Shown: positions 8,603-17,557, numbered from the stretch's first letter. The stretch is DNA of 36,372 nucleotides from an uncultured Bacilli bacterium (GCA_934215405.1 CAKPZU010000008.1:1-36372); one strand, 5' to 3'. Made by a program: numbers and translations. Notes: a model not told the origin generated them from the letters alone.

Positions 8603-10423
8603 TTATCTACTACCTCCTAATCCTTTATCAACACTAGCTCCTGTTAAGATATTTGTAAGCCAGTTAACAATCAAAATTATAAAAATAAGTACAAAGTTTG
8701 CAGCATTTTCAAGTGCTGGACAACCATCTGATCCAAGCTGGAACATAAATCTTGTTAATGTTAGACGATCATTGCCAATGAATACAAATAAATCGTATTC
8801 TCTCATACAAGAAATAAATGGTAGTAAAAATCCTGATATAATAGCTGTTTTTTGAATTGGGAAAACTACCTTAAACATTCTTTTCCACCAAGGCATTCCT
8901 TGAATTATACCAGCCTCTTCTATTTCATTTGATAATTGCATCATAGCATTAAGTGATGAACGTGAAGCCATTGGAATATATTTTAATGTTCCAACAACAG
9001 CAGCAACTACAATCCACATACTAGCCATTTTTAAGTTAACACCTAAAATATAAAAGCATTGTGATAAAGCAAGAGATGGCATTAAATATGGAAAGAAGGC
9101 TAAGCCATTAACAAATCTTGCTAATTTAGATTTTCTTTGCTTGCTTACAGCATAACCAATTAAAAATCCAGAAATCCCTGAAGCTAATGCACAAATAAAT
9201 GATAATTTTATTGAACCAATTAAGGCTTCCTTTATTTTTCTTTCGTGGAAGAAACCAACGAAGTCATTTGTTGAAATAGGCTCCTTACTAATCCAAGCCT
9301 TTAATGTTAATCCTGAAGAATAATCTCCTGGATTTGGAAGGCATGATTCTAAGAAGAATGACACCATTGGTCCAATACAGAAAAATACAACAATTATAGA
9401 TAAAACAATACCAATAGCCCATTTACCAACCTTACCTAGATTTATTTTTGATACTTGGCCACTCTTACCAGTTACAGTTGTAAATTGCTTTCTAGAGCCA
9501 GTTTGTATTTGGTTAATAATTAATAAAAATACGCCCATTAAAATTAATACAATTGCCATAACTGAACCAGCGCCAGCATTTCTTCCGCCACTTCCTGAAA
9601 TATAAGCTTGCATAGATGTTGCTAAAACCGTATAGTCAATTGGATTACCAAGCTTTACAGCTACTGAATATGAGCTCATAGCTGAACTAAATACTAATAA
9701 TACTGTTGATAATAAAGCTGGTTTTAAAATAGGAAGCGTTACCTTAAAGAATGATTTCCACTTTGGAATACCTAAAATTGAAGCAGCCTCCTCTAAATTA
9801 GAATCCATGTTTTGTAAAACACCACCAAATAAAATATAAGCAAATGGTGCATAATGTAACCCTAAAATTAAAGAAATTGGGAATGCTCCAAAAACAAACC
9901 ATTCAGGCATAGCAATTCCTGTTAGAGCTTGAAATTCTCCCACATATCCAGCGGTACAAGAAGTTGAAATGAATAAGTTTTTCCAAAATAATGCTAATGT
10001 CCATTGAGGCATAATATATGGAAAAATAAATACTGCTGAAATAAATTTTTTACATTTCATATTAGTTCTTGCAATTAAATAAGCTGCAAGGCCACCAAAT
10101 AAAACAGCAAATATGCATGATAGTGTTGATACTAATAATGATCTTAAAAATGGCTTATAAAAAACACCAACAGAAATTCCATTTTTAACATCAAACACCT
10201 TTTTAAAGTTTGCAAAGGTAAAATCGCCAAAGCCATAAATTGTATATGTCGTAAAGGCTTTTAATAAAAGCGATACTAATGGAGCTATATTTAAAATAAT
10301 TAAGACAATTCCAAAAAATAATAAGATTGTATTCGATGGAATCCCTAAAAAAGTAATCGTTCCATTAGCGGTTCTTTTAAACCATTTGTTAAAAGAGCTT
10401 TGCTTTGTAGAATTCTCGTTCAT
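8603..10423 (-). CDS. Fused double permease of an FbpB-like ABC importer
   Basis: This 606-residue polytopic membrane protein contains two BPD_transp_1 halves in one chain, the arrangement of Fbp/Sfu-type permeases for ferric iron, thiamine or phosphonates. Each half carries an EAA coupling loop: EEAASILGIPKWKSFFKVTL at 211-230 and EEAGIIQGMPWWKRMFKVVF at 502-521. About 12 membrane helices are visible. The ribosome site is AAAGGA, nine or ten bases before ATG. It lies downstream of the binding lipoprotein, separated by a hairpin (10451-10482), and is coupled to the ATPase gene. The substrate cannot be read from sequence; the cre box upstream argues for a carbon-regulated substrate. Confidence 0.88.
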   Translation of the reverse strand: MNENSTKQSSFNKWFKRTANGTITFLGIPSNTILLFFGIVLIILNIAPLVSLLLKAFTTYTIYGFGDFTFANFKKVFDVKNGISVGVFYKPFLRSLLVSTLSCIFAVLFGGLAAYLIARTNMKCKKFISAVFIFPYIMPQWTLALFWKNLFISTSCTAGYVGEFQALTGIAMPEWFVFGAFPISLILGLHYAPFAYILFGGVLQNMDSNLEEAASILGIPKWKSFFKVTLPILKPALLSTVLLVFSSAMSSYSVAVKLGNPIDYTVLATSMQAYISGSGGRNAGAGSVMAIVLILMGVFLLIINQIQTGSRKQFTTVTGKSGQVSKINLGKVGKWAIGIVLSIIVVFFCIGPMVSFFLESCLPNPGDYSSGLTLKAWISKEPISTNDFVGFFHERKIKEALIGSIKLSFICALASGISGFLIGYAVSKQRKSKLARFVNGLAFFPYLMPSLALSQCFYILGVNLKMASMWIVVAAVVGTLKYIPMASRSSLNAMMQLSNEIEEAGIIQGMPWWKRMFKVVFPIQKTAIISGFLLPFISCMREYDLFVFIGNDRLTLTRFMFQLGSDGCPALENAANFVLIFIILIVNWLTNILTGASVDKGLGGSR

Positions 10424-10450
10424 AAAACATAATCCTTTCTTTTCAAAAGA

Positions 10451-10482
10451 AATTAGGTAAACCTTAAATAGCTTACCTAATT
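10451..10482 (-). promoter_or_regulatory. Intercistronic stem-loop after the binding-protein gene
   Basis: AATTAGGTAA and TTACCTAATT form a perfect 10-bp stem around a 12-base loop, followed on the minus strand by UCUUUUG. Such hairpins between binding-protein and permease genes usually give partial termination or protect the upstream mRNA, so that more binding protein is made than permease. Confidence 0.7.
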
Positions 10483-10504
10483 AATTATTAATTTAAATAT
10501 TAAA

Positions 10505-11854
10505 CTACTTTCCTTTATTTGCAATTGATTTTTCAATAGCATCAATTACATTATCATAGTTAGCACCAATAAATGATGGAGTTTCAACAACTGCTTTAGC
10601 TTGATTAATCCACCATGTAGATGTTGGGTCATTTAGACATGGCATATTGTCAACTACTTCACCAGCTTCATTTTTAACTTGACCATTCTTTGTTCTATCA
10701 GCATTGATTGAAGGCATAGTTGGATAATCTCCAACATCTCCACCCCATACTGAATATGCAGTAGCATTTGTTGAAATTAATTCAAAGAAAGCACATGTAG
10801 CATATGGATATTTAGCATATGGTAATACTTGAAGATAATGCTTGTACATAAATCCACCAAAGCCTTTAATCTTTGAAGCACCCATAGTAGCACCATCTGT
10901 ATTTTCTGTTCCAAGAGCAGCAACTACAATATTTTTCTTAGAAATTTCATTTGTTTCTGAAACCTTTAATAGTTTTGAATAAACAATCCAACCTACATTT
11001 CCTGGAGTCTTTGATAAATGGTTAATAGCTTCGCCATCATCTGGATAGAATACAGCATTAGTTAAAAACTTATCAATAAAGGCATAAGCATATTTCTTAT
11101 CGCCATAGCTACTATAATTTTCAACATTTACATCAGAAGAATTTGTTGAATCCTCATAAGCAGCCTTTAATTCATTATTCTGTGTATCATCAGTTAATTG
11201 AATTAGCCAGTCCATGTTAACATTTTCATTTCTAGGGTCCATTGTATCAATTCTACCCTTAAATGATGAATCTGTAACATCCCATACATTATCAATTACA
11301 GTTTTACCATCTTTGTTATTATACATCCATGTCTTAAAGTTATATTGTAAAGTAAATGGATTTGAATCTGTGTCTTTATTAGTATCCTTGTCATCCTTCC
11401 AAGTCTTAGGAACATAGTTTACATAATGACCAGTGTCAATACCCTTCTTTTGTAATTGATAGCCATCTTGAGTAATAGTTCCAGAATATCCATCTTTAAC
11501 TCCAGCATTAATTTCTTCACCAAGAGTTGTGTAAATTAATCCATCAACTGTTGTATCATAAGCGATTGGGTCTTGGATATCCTTATTATATTTTTGTAAT
11601 TCGCTCTTAAATAGATTTACTACCTTATCCTTACCACCACGAGAGGTTGTAGCTAGAATTTTAACTTTACCTGTAGTGCCTAATTCTTCAGCAGCTTTTT
11701 TAAATAATTCATCATGAGATAATTGCTCAGCATCCTTTACTGCATCAATTACTCTTTGATCTGGTTGGAATGTACTTCCACCACAGCTTGATAGTGCAGT
11801 TGCACCAACTAACAACGTTGAAAAAACCATTAATAAACCTGTTCTTTTTTTCAT
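10505..11854 (-). CDS. ABC importer substrate-binding lipoprotein
   Basis: This 449-residue protein starts with a lipoprotein signal (MKKRTGLLMVFSTLL..., lipobox L-S-S-C, lipid Cys24). The mature part has the look of an Fbp/Pot-type periplasmic binding fold: KVKILATTSRGGKDKVVNLF (first beta-alpha unit), IAYDTTVDGLIYTTLGEEIN, VWDVTDSSFKGRIDTMDPRN, then NVGWIVYSKLLKV. It captures the solute outside the membrane for the permease and ATPase encoded downstream. The ribosome site is TTAGGAGGA, a consensus match. Ligand unknown: iron, polyamine, phosphonate and sugar relatives share this fold. Confidence 0.85.
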   Translation of the reverse strand: MKKRTGLLMVFSTLLVGATALSSCGGSTFQPDQRVIDAVKDAEQLSHDELFKKAAEELGTTGKVKILATTSRGGKDKVVNLFKSELQKYNKDIQDPIAYDTTVDGLIYTTLGEEINAGVKDGYSGTITQDGYQLQKKGIDTGHYVNYVPKTWKDDKDTNKDTDSNPFTLQYNFKTWMYNNKDGKTVIDNVWDVTDSSFKGRIDTMDPRNENVNMDWLIQLTDDTQNNELKAAYEDSTNSSDVNVENYSSYGDKKYAYAFIDKFLTNAVFYPDDGEAINHLSKTPGNVGWIVYSKLLKVSETNEISKKNIVVAALGTENTDGATMGASKIKGFGGFMYKHYLQVLPYAKYPYATCAFFELISTNATAYSVWGGDVGDYPTMPSINADRTKNGQVKNEAGEVVDNMPCLNDPTSTWWINQAKAVVETPSFIGANYDNVIDAIEKSIANKGK

Positions 11855-11900
11855 AAATGATCCTCCTAAGGCATAGGCTTAAGTGCCTTTATCTGTATAA

Positions 11901-11929
11901 ATTATAGAATGGTAGCGTTTACATTTCAA
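11901..11929 (-). promoter_or_regulatory. Promoter of the ABC importer operon
   Basis: Minus strand: TTGAAA (11929-11924), a 17-base spacer, TATAAT (11906-11901), then a leader of roughly 40 bases to the ribosome site. Confidence 0.8.
11910..11924 (-). promoter_or_regulatory. Catabolite-responsive element (cre), CcpA operator
   Basis: Minus-strand ATGTAAACGCTACCA matches the cre consensus WTGNAANCGNWNNCW at every position. It lies between -35 and -10, where bound CcpA would block RNA polymerase. This suggests repression of the importer when preferred sugars are present. Confidence 0.7.
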
Positions 11930-11940
11930 GATATTTTTTT

Positions 11941-11984
11941 ACATTTTATTTACTTTTTACTCAAAATGTAAATGTAAAGTAAAT
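11941..11984. promoter_or_regulatory. Nested inverted repeats upstream of the importer promoter
   Basis: ATTTACTTT (11948-11956) pairs with AAAGTAAAT (11976-11984), and ACATTTT (11941-11947) pairs with AAAATGT (11963-11969). The region also holds repeated GTAAA steps. It sits just upstream of the -35 and could bind an additional regulator; no matching regulator gene is in the window. Confidence 0.4.
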
Positions 11985-12052
11985 TATTAATTACTTTTGT
12001 TACCCAATTCCTTGCTTTTAGTATTTCCTAAAAAGCAGCTTTTAAACAAAAT

Positions 12053-12095
12053 AAAAAGATTACATTAAGCAATACTAGCTCTTTGCAATCCTTTT
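12053..12095 (-). terminator. Terminator of the csoR-copA operon
   Basis: Minus-strand RNA: AAAAGGAUUGCA pairs with UGUAAUCUUUUU (12 bp including G-U pairs), followed by AUUUUGUUU. It starts 11 bases past the copA stop. Confidence 0.75.
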
Positions 12096-12105
12096 TGTTC
12101 TTTTA

Positions 12106-12312
12106 TTATTTTACTTCGTATCCTGCTTCAGTGATATTTTTTTTAACTTCATCAATATTTGTATTACTATCACATATAATAGTAACATTTTTATTTTCAA
12201 GTGAAGCTTTAGCATCATTTACGCCATTTACCTTTAAGCATGCATCCTCAACATGCTTAACGCAGTGCATACACATCATACCATTAACATTAATAACTAC
12301 CTTATTATCCAT
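12106..12312 (-). other. Candidate internal translation start giving a stand-alone CopZ-like chaperone
   Basis: Inside copA, in frame, ATG at 12312 is preceded by AAAGGAG with a 9-base gap (AAAGAAAAT). Starting here would release exactly the C-terminal HMA domain as a 68-residue protein with MMCMHC, the size and layout of a CopZ copper chaperone. Either copZ became fused to copA by loss of a stop codon, or one gene makes both products. No experiment is implied; this rests on the visible ribosome site. Confidence 0.5.
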
Positions 12313-14607
12313 ATTTTCTTTCTCCTTTATATCTACATTATTTCTTTTTACCTTAAACAAGTTAATAGTTAAGGCATTTAAGACAACTGAAACTGATGAA
12401 ATACTCATTGCAATTGAACCATACATTGGTTGCATTTTAAAGCTACCATTTGATAAATAATAGAATATACCTGTTGATAATATTACACAAATGATATTAT
12501 AGAAAAATGCCCAAAATAAGCCTAGCTTAATTGTATTTAAAACCCTCTTACTTAATTTAATAGCATTATCGCAGTCAAGTAAGTCGTTTCTTAATAAAAC
12601 AATATCAGCACTTTCAATAGCAATTTGTGAGCCTCCACCAATTGCAATTCCAAGATCAGCAGTAGTTAAGGCTAAAGCATCATTTACTCCATCGCCAACC
12701 ATCGCTACTAAATGCTTGTCATCTTTTTTAAGTGATTTTATAACACGCGCTTTATCAGTTGGTAAAACATTAGCGATAACCTTACTAATTCCTACCTCAT
12801 TTGCTATTTTGTTAGCTGTTTTTTCATTATCTCCAGTTAGCATAATAACTTCAATACCTTGCTTTTTAAGTTCACTAATAGCAAGCTTAGAATTTTCTTT
12901 TACTTCATCCTTTATAGCAAGTATTGCAACTGCTTTATTTTCTTTAAATACTAATAAAGGAGTTTTGCCACTTTTAGCAAATTCATTAATTTTTTCTTGT
13001 ATACTTATAGCTATTTCATTACTCATTTTTTCATTTCCAATAGCATAAGTAATAGAATCAATAACTCCCCTTACACCTTTGCCATCAAGGGCTTCATAAT
13101 TAGTGACGTTTAAATCCTTATCCTTTTTATTTTTACTAAATTCAACAATTGACGATGCTAATGGATGCTCAGATTTTATTTCTAAAGAATAGATAATATT
13201 ATAAATATCCTTATTCTCTTCAAATTCTATAAAATCAACAACAGATGGCTTGCCATTTGTTATTGTTCCTGTTTTATCAAGAACAATTGTTTTTATATTA
13301 TGAGCCTTTTCAAGTATTTCAGCATTTTTAATTAATAAGCCATTTAAAGCTCCTTTTCCAGTTCCTACCATTATAGCAACAGGAGTTGCAAGCCCTAAAG
13401 CGCAAGGACAAGCAATAACAATAATTGTTAAAGCAAAGTTAAGGGCCGTTTCAAAAGCATTTGTAACATAGCTAGGATTAGCAATTTTTATATAAACGAA
13501 ATTAGCTATAAAGGCGGCTAAAGCAATTAATAGAATAATAGGAACAAAATAATAAGAAATCTTATCAGCTAGCTTAGATATTGGAGCCTTTGAATTACTA
13601 GCTTCTTCAACTAGATGAATAATATTACTAATAGAAGTATTCTCGCCTACCTTTAAAGCCTTGATTTTACAATACCCAGCTGTTTGAATAGTTGATGAAT
13701 AAACATCATCATTTACTTCCTTTAAAACAGGTAATGATTCGCCTGTAATATTACTTTGGTCAAATGATGCCTTTCCTTCTATTATTTTTCCATCAACTGG
13801 AACAACATCGCCTTTTTTTACAATAACTATATCATTAACTTCAACCTCTTCAATTGGTAATAATACTTCTTTATCATTTCTTAATACTAAAGCTTTTTTA
13901 GGCTGTAAATCCATTAGCTTTTCTAAAGCTTTAGTAGTTTTTCTTTTAGAAAATGACTCTAAATATTTTCCAATTGATACAAACACTAAAATCATGCCTG
14001 CTGATTCAAAATATAATGACATATGATACTGCTCAACTATTGAAGCATTATTTGTTGCTACACCCCAAGAAATCATAAATAAAGCATAGATTCCATATAA
14101 TAATGAAAATGAGGCACCAATACAAATTAATGAATCCATATTAGGCGATCTTTTAATTAATCTTTTAAAGCCATTAATAAAATATTTTCTTTCAATATAA
14201 ACTATTGGTAAAACTAAAATAAATTGAATTAAGGCAAATCCCATAGGGTTTTCTTTCATATCAAATATAGGGAATGTTTTCCAACCCCACATCATATTTC
14301 CCATTGAAAAATACATTAAAACTAATAAAAATACTATTGAGATAATTAAGGCTCTTAAGGAGTGATCATTATCTTTTACTATTTCTTCTTTTTTTTCATT
14401 TTGTAAGGAAGCACTATATCCTGCATTACTAACTGCTTCTTTTACTTTATTAACAGAGCACATTCTTTCATCAATATCTACTTCCATTGTATTTTGAAGT
14501 AAATTAACATTTACAGATGAAGTACCATTTAGATCTTCAACTGCTTTTTGGACATGACCTTGGCAAGAAGCACAAGTCATTCCTTTAACATCAAATTTAT
14601 ATTTCAT
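12106..14607 (-). CDS. copA: Copper-exporting P1B-type ATPase with N- and C-terminal HMA domains
   Basis: This 833-residue copper pump exports Cu(I) across the membrane. It has an N-terminal HMA domain with GMTCASC (Cys12, Cys15), membrane helices from about residue 84, actuator loop TGES (288-291), the copper-channel motif CPC (400-402) in IACPCALGLATP, phosphorylation site DKTGT (444-448), the HP motif SEHPLA and hinge GDGVNDALAL. After the last membrane helix and a short charged linker, a second HMA domain runs from about 766 to 833 with MMCMHC (Cys779, Cys782). A C-terminal HMA is unusual, since extra HMA domains normally sit at the N-terminus. The start overlaps the csoR stop (TAATG), so the two are translationally coupled. 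Copper specificity is inferred from CPC and the CsoR neighbour. Confidence 0.95.
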   Translation of the reverse strand: MKYKFDVKGMTCASCQGHVQKAVEDLNGTSSVNVNLLQNTMEVDIDERMCSVNKVKEAVSNAGYSASLQNEKKEEIVKDNDHSLRALIISIVFLLVLMYFSMGNMMWGWKTFPIFDMKENPMGFALIQFILVLPIVYIERKYFINGFKRLIKRSPNMDSLICIGASFSLLYGIYALFMISWGVATNNASIVEQYHMSLYFESAGMILVFVSIGKYLESFSKRKTTKALEKLMDLQPKKALVLRNDKEVLLPIEEVEVNDIVIVKKGDVVPVDGKIIEGKASFDQSNITGESLPVLKEVNDDVYSSTIQTAGYCKIKALKVGENTSISNIIHLVEEASNSKAPISKLADKISYYFVPIILLIALAAFIANFVYIKIANPSYVTNAFETALNFALTIIVIACPCALGLATPVAIMVGTGKGALNGLLIKNAEILEKAHNIKTIVLDKTGTITNGKPSVVDFIEFEENKDIYNIIYSLEIKSEHPLASSIVEFSKNKKDKDLNVTNYEALDGKGVRGVIDSITYAIGNEKMSNEIAISIQEKINEFAKSGKTPLLVFKENKAVAILAIKDEVKENSKLAISELKKQGIEVIMLTGDNEKTANKIANEVGISKVIANVLPTDKARVIKSLKKDDKHLVAMVGDGVNDALALTTADLGIAIGGGSQIAIESADIVLLRNDLLDCDNAIKLSKRVLNTIKLGLFWAFFYNIICVILSTGIFYYLSNGSFKMQPMYGSIAMSISSVSVVLNALTINLFKVKRNNVDIKEKENMDNKVVINVNGMMCMHCVKHVEDACLKVNGVNDAKASLENKNVTIICDSNTNIDEVKKNITEAGYEVK

Positions 14608-14903
14608 TATTGAAATCTTTTGAATAAAGTAACTATTTCATCTAAAACCTCATAGTTACCCTTTTGTATATTTTCTATAACGCAAGATTTCATATGCTCA
14701 TCAAGTATTTCATTAGCTAAGCCCTTTATAGCTTTATCAATGGCTGATAGTTGAATTAAAACATCATCACAATATCTATCATCTTCAATCATCTTCTTTA
14801 TTCCATTAATTTGACCATTAATTCTATTAATTCTACTTATTAACTTCTTTTTACTTTCCTCATCACGAGGAGTGTTTTTCATTTTACAAGCTTCACATTT
14901 CAT
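14607..14903 (-). CDS. csoR: CsoR-family copper-sensing repressor
   Basis: This 98-residue, all-helical DUF156-family regulator represses the copper operon until Cu(I) binds. The ligand set C-H-C is present: Cys45 (DRYCDDV), His70 and Cys74 (DEHMKSC, the H-x3-C spacing of CsoR). LISRINRINGQINGIKKMIE is the typical first helix. An extra N-terminal C-x2-C (CEAC) is present. The ribosome site is GGAGG. It is first in the operon with copA and has a matching operator at 14929-14945 in its own promoter, so it should be autoregulated. Confidence 0.93.
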   Translation of the reverse strand: MKCEACKMKNTPRDEESKKKLISRINRINGQINGIKKMIEDDRYCDDVLIQLSAIDKAIKGLANEILDEHMKSCVIENIQKGNYEVLDEIVTLFKRFQ

Positions 14904-14923
14904 AAATTATACCTCCACTTATT

Positions 14924-14952
14924 AATATATACCCCTATAGGGTATTTGTCAA
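14924..14952 (-). promoter_or_regulatory. Promoter of csoR-copA
   Basis: Minus strand: TTGACA (14952-14947), a 17-base spacer, TATATT (14929-14924). The -35 is a perfect consensus match. Confidence 0.85.
14929..14945. promoter_or_regulatory. CsoR operator
   Basis: ATACCCCTATAGGGTAT, a near-perfect palindrome of the known TACC...GGTA CsoR type. It fills the spacer between -35 and -10, so bound CsoR would block the promoter. Confidence 0.85.
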
Positions 14953-14963
14953 TAGCAAAAATT

Positions 14964-15001
14964 AAAGGAATTTATTTAGCTTGTCTAATTTAAATTCCTT
15001 T
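14964..15001. terminator. Hairpin terminator upstream of the copper promoter
   Basis: AAAGGAATTTA / TAAATTCCTTT, an 11-bp perfect stem whose loop can pair further. On the minus strand it is followed by AAUUUUUG. It isolates csoR-copA from transcription coming from 15 kb onward. Confidence 0.65.
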
Positions 15002-15125
15002 TACCTATATTTTTAACAATATTTATTTTGTCATTCATAATTTAGTAATTCATAAATTACAATTTCTGAACAATCTCTTTTTTGGTAGATTTCTACCTTT
15101 TTTGCGGTTCATAGCATTTTGCTAT

Positions 15126-15419
15126 TTATCTATATAAATCATCTAATACTATAAAGATATAATCATATTTTTTATTAAGATTAAAACCATTTTTTGAGAA
15201 AAAGCCAAATTGAATAGGCTTTAAGCTTGTTTTTAAAACCTGTGATATTTCTTTTTCAATAACTCTATAAAGCTGAATTTCTGTTTCTTCATCTAAAAGA
15301 AGTGATTTTTCTAAATATTTACCATTATAATGACGTCTTTTTTTACTATAATTATTTGCTATGTCTCGCCATTCTTTTTTATTTTCTTTTGCCATATCTA
15401 ATAATAAACATGCCTTCAT
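15126..15419 (-). pseudogene. Probable remnant related to the C-terminus of the DUF234-type ATPase
   Basis: A 97-codon frame whose last ~27 residues (GFFSKNGFNL ... IFIVLDDLYR) parallel the end of the ATPase at 5426-6817 (GFISKSGFNL ... LITLDDIYDL). The preceding part is Lys-rich and unrecognised. No ribosome site is visible before its ATG and no P-loop part is present. It reads as the tail of a decayed ATPase gene; a small functional protein cannot be excluded. The flanking 15002-15125 gap holds only short hairpins (GGTAGA/TCTACC at 15084-15097; ATAGCA/TGCTAT at 15111-15125). Confidence 0.5.
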
Positions 15420-15478
15420 AGTAGCTTCTACATATAAACAAAAAACATAAGTAATTGTAGATTTTAGATGATATTTTA

Positions 15479-16126
15479 TTATTTAATTTTTGTTAATTTT
15501 TCAGTATTAACAATAGCAATCAAAAGCATATCCTTATCTAGCTTTGACTCAGGATTAACAGGCGTAGTAATTTTACCATTTTTTGAAAAAGCAACCACAT
15601 TAATTGAGTACTTTTTTCTAAGATTTAGCTCCATAAGATTTTTACCTACCCATTCATCCTTAACATTCATTTCAACAATTGATAGTTCGTTAGAAAGTGA
15701 CAAGATATCAACCGATCCAGATGTTAATAATGTCTTGGCAAGCCTTATTCCCGATTCTATTTCCGGAAAAACAACAATATCTGCACCAACAAGCTTAAGA
15801 ATTCTTTGATGCATTTCATTCGAGCATTTTGCTATAACCTCTTTAACGCCTTTTTCTTTGCATAAGGTAATTGCCATTATGCTTGCTTCTAAATTATTGG
15901 CCATAGCAATGATTACAACGTCAACATTTGAAATACCAAGTTGTTCAATTACTTTTGGATCTGTTACATCAGCGCATTTACAAATTGGTAATTCTTCTAT
16001 AGCATCTTCAACAATTTGTGCATCTAAATCAACAGCAATTACATCCATTCCATTTTTTACAAGTTCTTTAGCTACTGATATTCCATATCTTCCAAGTCCG
16101 AATACTGCATAAGTTTTTTTTACCAT
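15479..16126 (-). CDS. ktrA: KtrA-type regulatory subunit of potassium uptake (RCK protein)
   Basis: This 215-residue cytoplasmic protein gates the KtrB channel. An N-terminal Rossmann-type RCK_N domain has GLGRYG (10-15), acidic VDLDA at the end of strand 2 and ADVTD. The C-terminal RCK_C domain (about 130-215) is the part known to bind c-di-AMP in relatives. The ribosome site GGGAGGA overlaps the ktrB stop region, and the genes are 14 bases apart in one operon. Confidence 0.92.
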   Translation of the reverse strand: MVKKTYAVFGLGRYGISVAKELVKNGMDVIAVDLDAQIVEDAIEELPICKCADVTDPKVIEQLGISNVDVVIIAMANNLEASIMAITLCKEKGVKEVIAKCSNEMHQRILKLVGADIVVFPEIESGIRLAKTLLTSGSVDILSLSNELSIVEMNVKDEWVGKNLMELNLRKKYSINVVAFSKNGKITTPVNPESKLDKDMLLIAIVNTEKLTKIK

Positions 16127-16140
16127 ATATTTATCCTCCC

Positions 16141-17499
16141 TTAGCCAATACTAATTTCTTCATAAGGATCATTAACAGCATTTTGCTTTGACCTTTTGCT
16201 TCCAAATGCAATCGCACATGAAATTGGGCCAACTCTTCCAAAATACATTGTAATGATAATTATTATTTTTCCAAATACATTTAATGATGTTGTTAAATTC
16301 CTTGATAAACCAACAGTAGCTGCTGCACTTATTGTTTCAAACATAATATCCATTCCGGGTGCCTTTGTTACTGCTGATAAAAGAATCATTGATGTTAAAA
16401 CCACACTAAAAAATGTAATGACAACCGCTATTGCTTTTACAATTGATTGCTTTGATATTGTTCTATTAAAAATTGTTGCTTCATTCTTTCCTTTTATCAT
16501 AGAAAATGAAGTATATAAAAGCACTGCAATAGTTACCGTTTTAACTCCTCCTGCAGTTCCAACAGGTGATCCACCAATAAACATTAAAATCATAGAAGAA
16601 ATAGCTGTTGCATTAGTTAAATTTTCTTGTGGAATAGTTGCAAACCCAGCTGTTCTTGTTGTTATTGATTGAAAAAAAGAAACCTGAATTTTATCAAAAA
16701 ATGACATATTATGAATTGTCAAATCATTACTATATTCAAACACTAATGTTGTAACTGCGCCAAAGACAATTAATATCATAGTAGAGCATAGTGCAATTTT
16801 ACTATGTAATGTTAAATGCTTAAAAAATTTATATTTTCCATTTTTTTTCAATTTAATAACTCTTATAATATCCCACCATACAATATATCCTAATCCACCT
16901 AAAATGATTAATATTGAAGTTGTTATATTAATAATAGGATTAGTTGCATAATTATATAGGCTAGTTTCACCAATTATATCCATTCCGGCATTACAAAATG
17001 CAGAAATAGAATTGAAAATAGAAATCCAAATACCACGAGCTCCAAATTCTGGTATAAATACTATCATGTAAAATAATGCCCCAATAAATTCTATTATTAG
17101 TGTTCCTAATAAAACCCTCTTTACAAATACTACAAGACCTGACAAGGTATTTAAATTAAATGCATCCTGAATAAGTAACCTATCACTAATACCAATTTTT
17201 TTATTAATCATTAGCATAAATGCTGTTAAGATAGTTATAACACCCAGTCCACCTATTTGAATTAAAATAAGTATTATGACTTGTCCAAAAACGCTCCACG
17301 ATGATGCTGTTGAAACTGTTACCAAGCCAGTAACACATGTTGCTGTAGTAGCAGTAAATAAAGCATCAATATATGAAATTTTTCCATTTTTTGCACTTAT
17401 TGGTAAAGAAAGCAAAATACTTCCAACAAGTATTACAATTAAAAAACTTAATAATATTATTTGTGTTGATGACATTTGAATTTTTCTTCTTTTTATCAT
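16141..17499 (-). CDS. ktrB: KtrB-type potassium/sodium-dependent uptake channel
   Basis: This 452-residue membrane protein of the Trk/Ktr/HKT family has four M1-P-M2 repeats. Pore-loop glycines are visible in TATTATCVTGLVTV (about 49-62), SAFCNAGMDI, TTRTAGFATI and SAAATVGLSRN. The end is FGRVGPISCAIAFG, typical of KtrB. It imports potassium under KtrA control. The ribosome site is GAAGGA. A palindrome sits at the predicted start of the mRNA. Confidence 0.93.
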   Translation of the reverse strand: MIKRRKIQMSSTQIILLSFLIVILVGSILLSLPISAKNGKISYIDALFTATTATCVTGLVTVSTASSWSVFGQVIILILIQIGGLGVITILTAFMLMINKKIGISDRLLIQDAFNLNTLSGLVVFVKRVLLGTLIIEFIGALFYMIVFIPEFGARGIWISIFNSISAFCNAGMDIIGETSLYNYATNPIINITTSILIILGGLGYIVWWDIIRVIKLKKNGKYKFFKHLTLHSKIALCSTMILIVFGAVTTLVFEYSNDLTIHNMSFFDKIQVSFFQSITTRTAGFATIPQENLTNATAISSMILMFIGGSPVGTAGGVKTVTIAVLLYTSFSMIKGKNEATIFNRTISKQSIVKAIAVVITFFSVVLTSMILLSAVTKAPGMDIMFETISAAATVGLSRNLTTSLNVFGKIIIIITMYFGRVGPISCAIAFGSKRSKQNAVNDPYEEISIG

Positions 17500-17530
17500 A
17501 TAAATCCTTCGCCTTATTTGTTTTTTTCTT

Positions 17531-17549
17531 TGTTAAAATAATTTTAACA
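17531..17549. promoter_or_regulatory. 19-bp palindrome in the ktrB leader
   Basis: TGTTAAAATAATTTTAACA lies immediately downstream of the predicted ktrBA transcription start and is a likely repressor site or 5' stem-loop. Confidence 0.5.
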
Positions 17550-17557
17550 TTGTATTT

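Noticed and set aside
15084..15125. Small hairpins GGTAGA/TCTACC and ATAGCA/TGCTAT as a terminator or RNA gene
   Set aside because: The stems are only 6 bp; the plus-strand T-run follows no plus-strand gene, and no conserved RNA structure is recognisable.
16196..16672. 158-codon plus-strand frame inside ktrB
   Set aside because: Antisense to a clearly conserved membrane gene, with no ribosome site and no recognisable motif.
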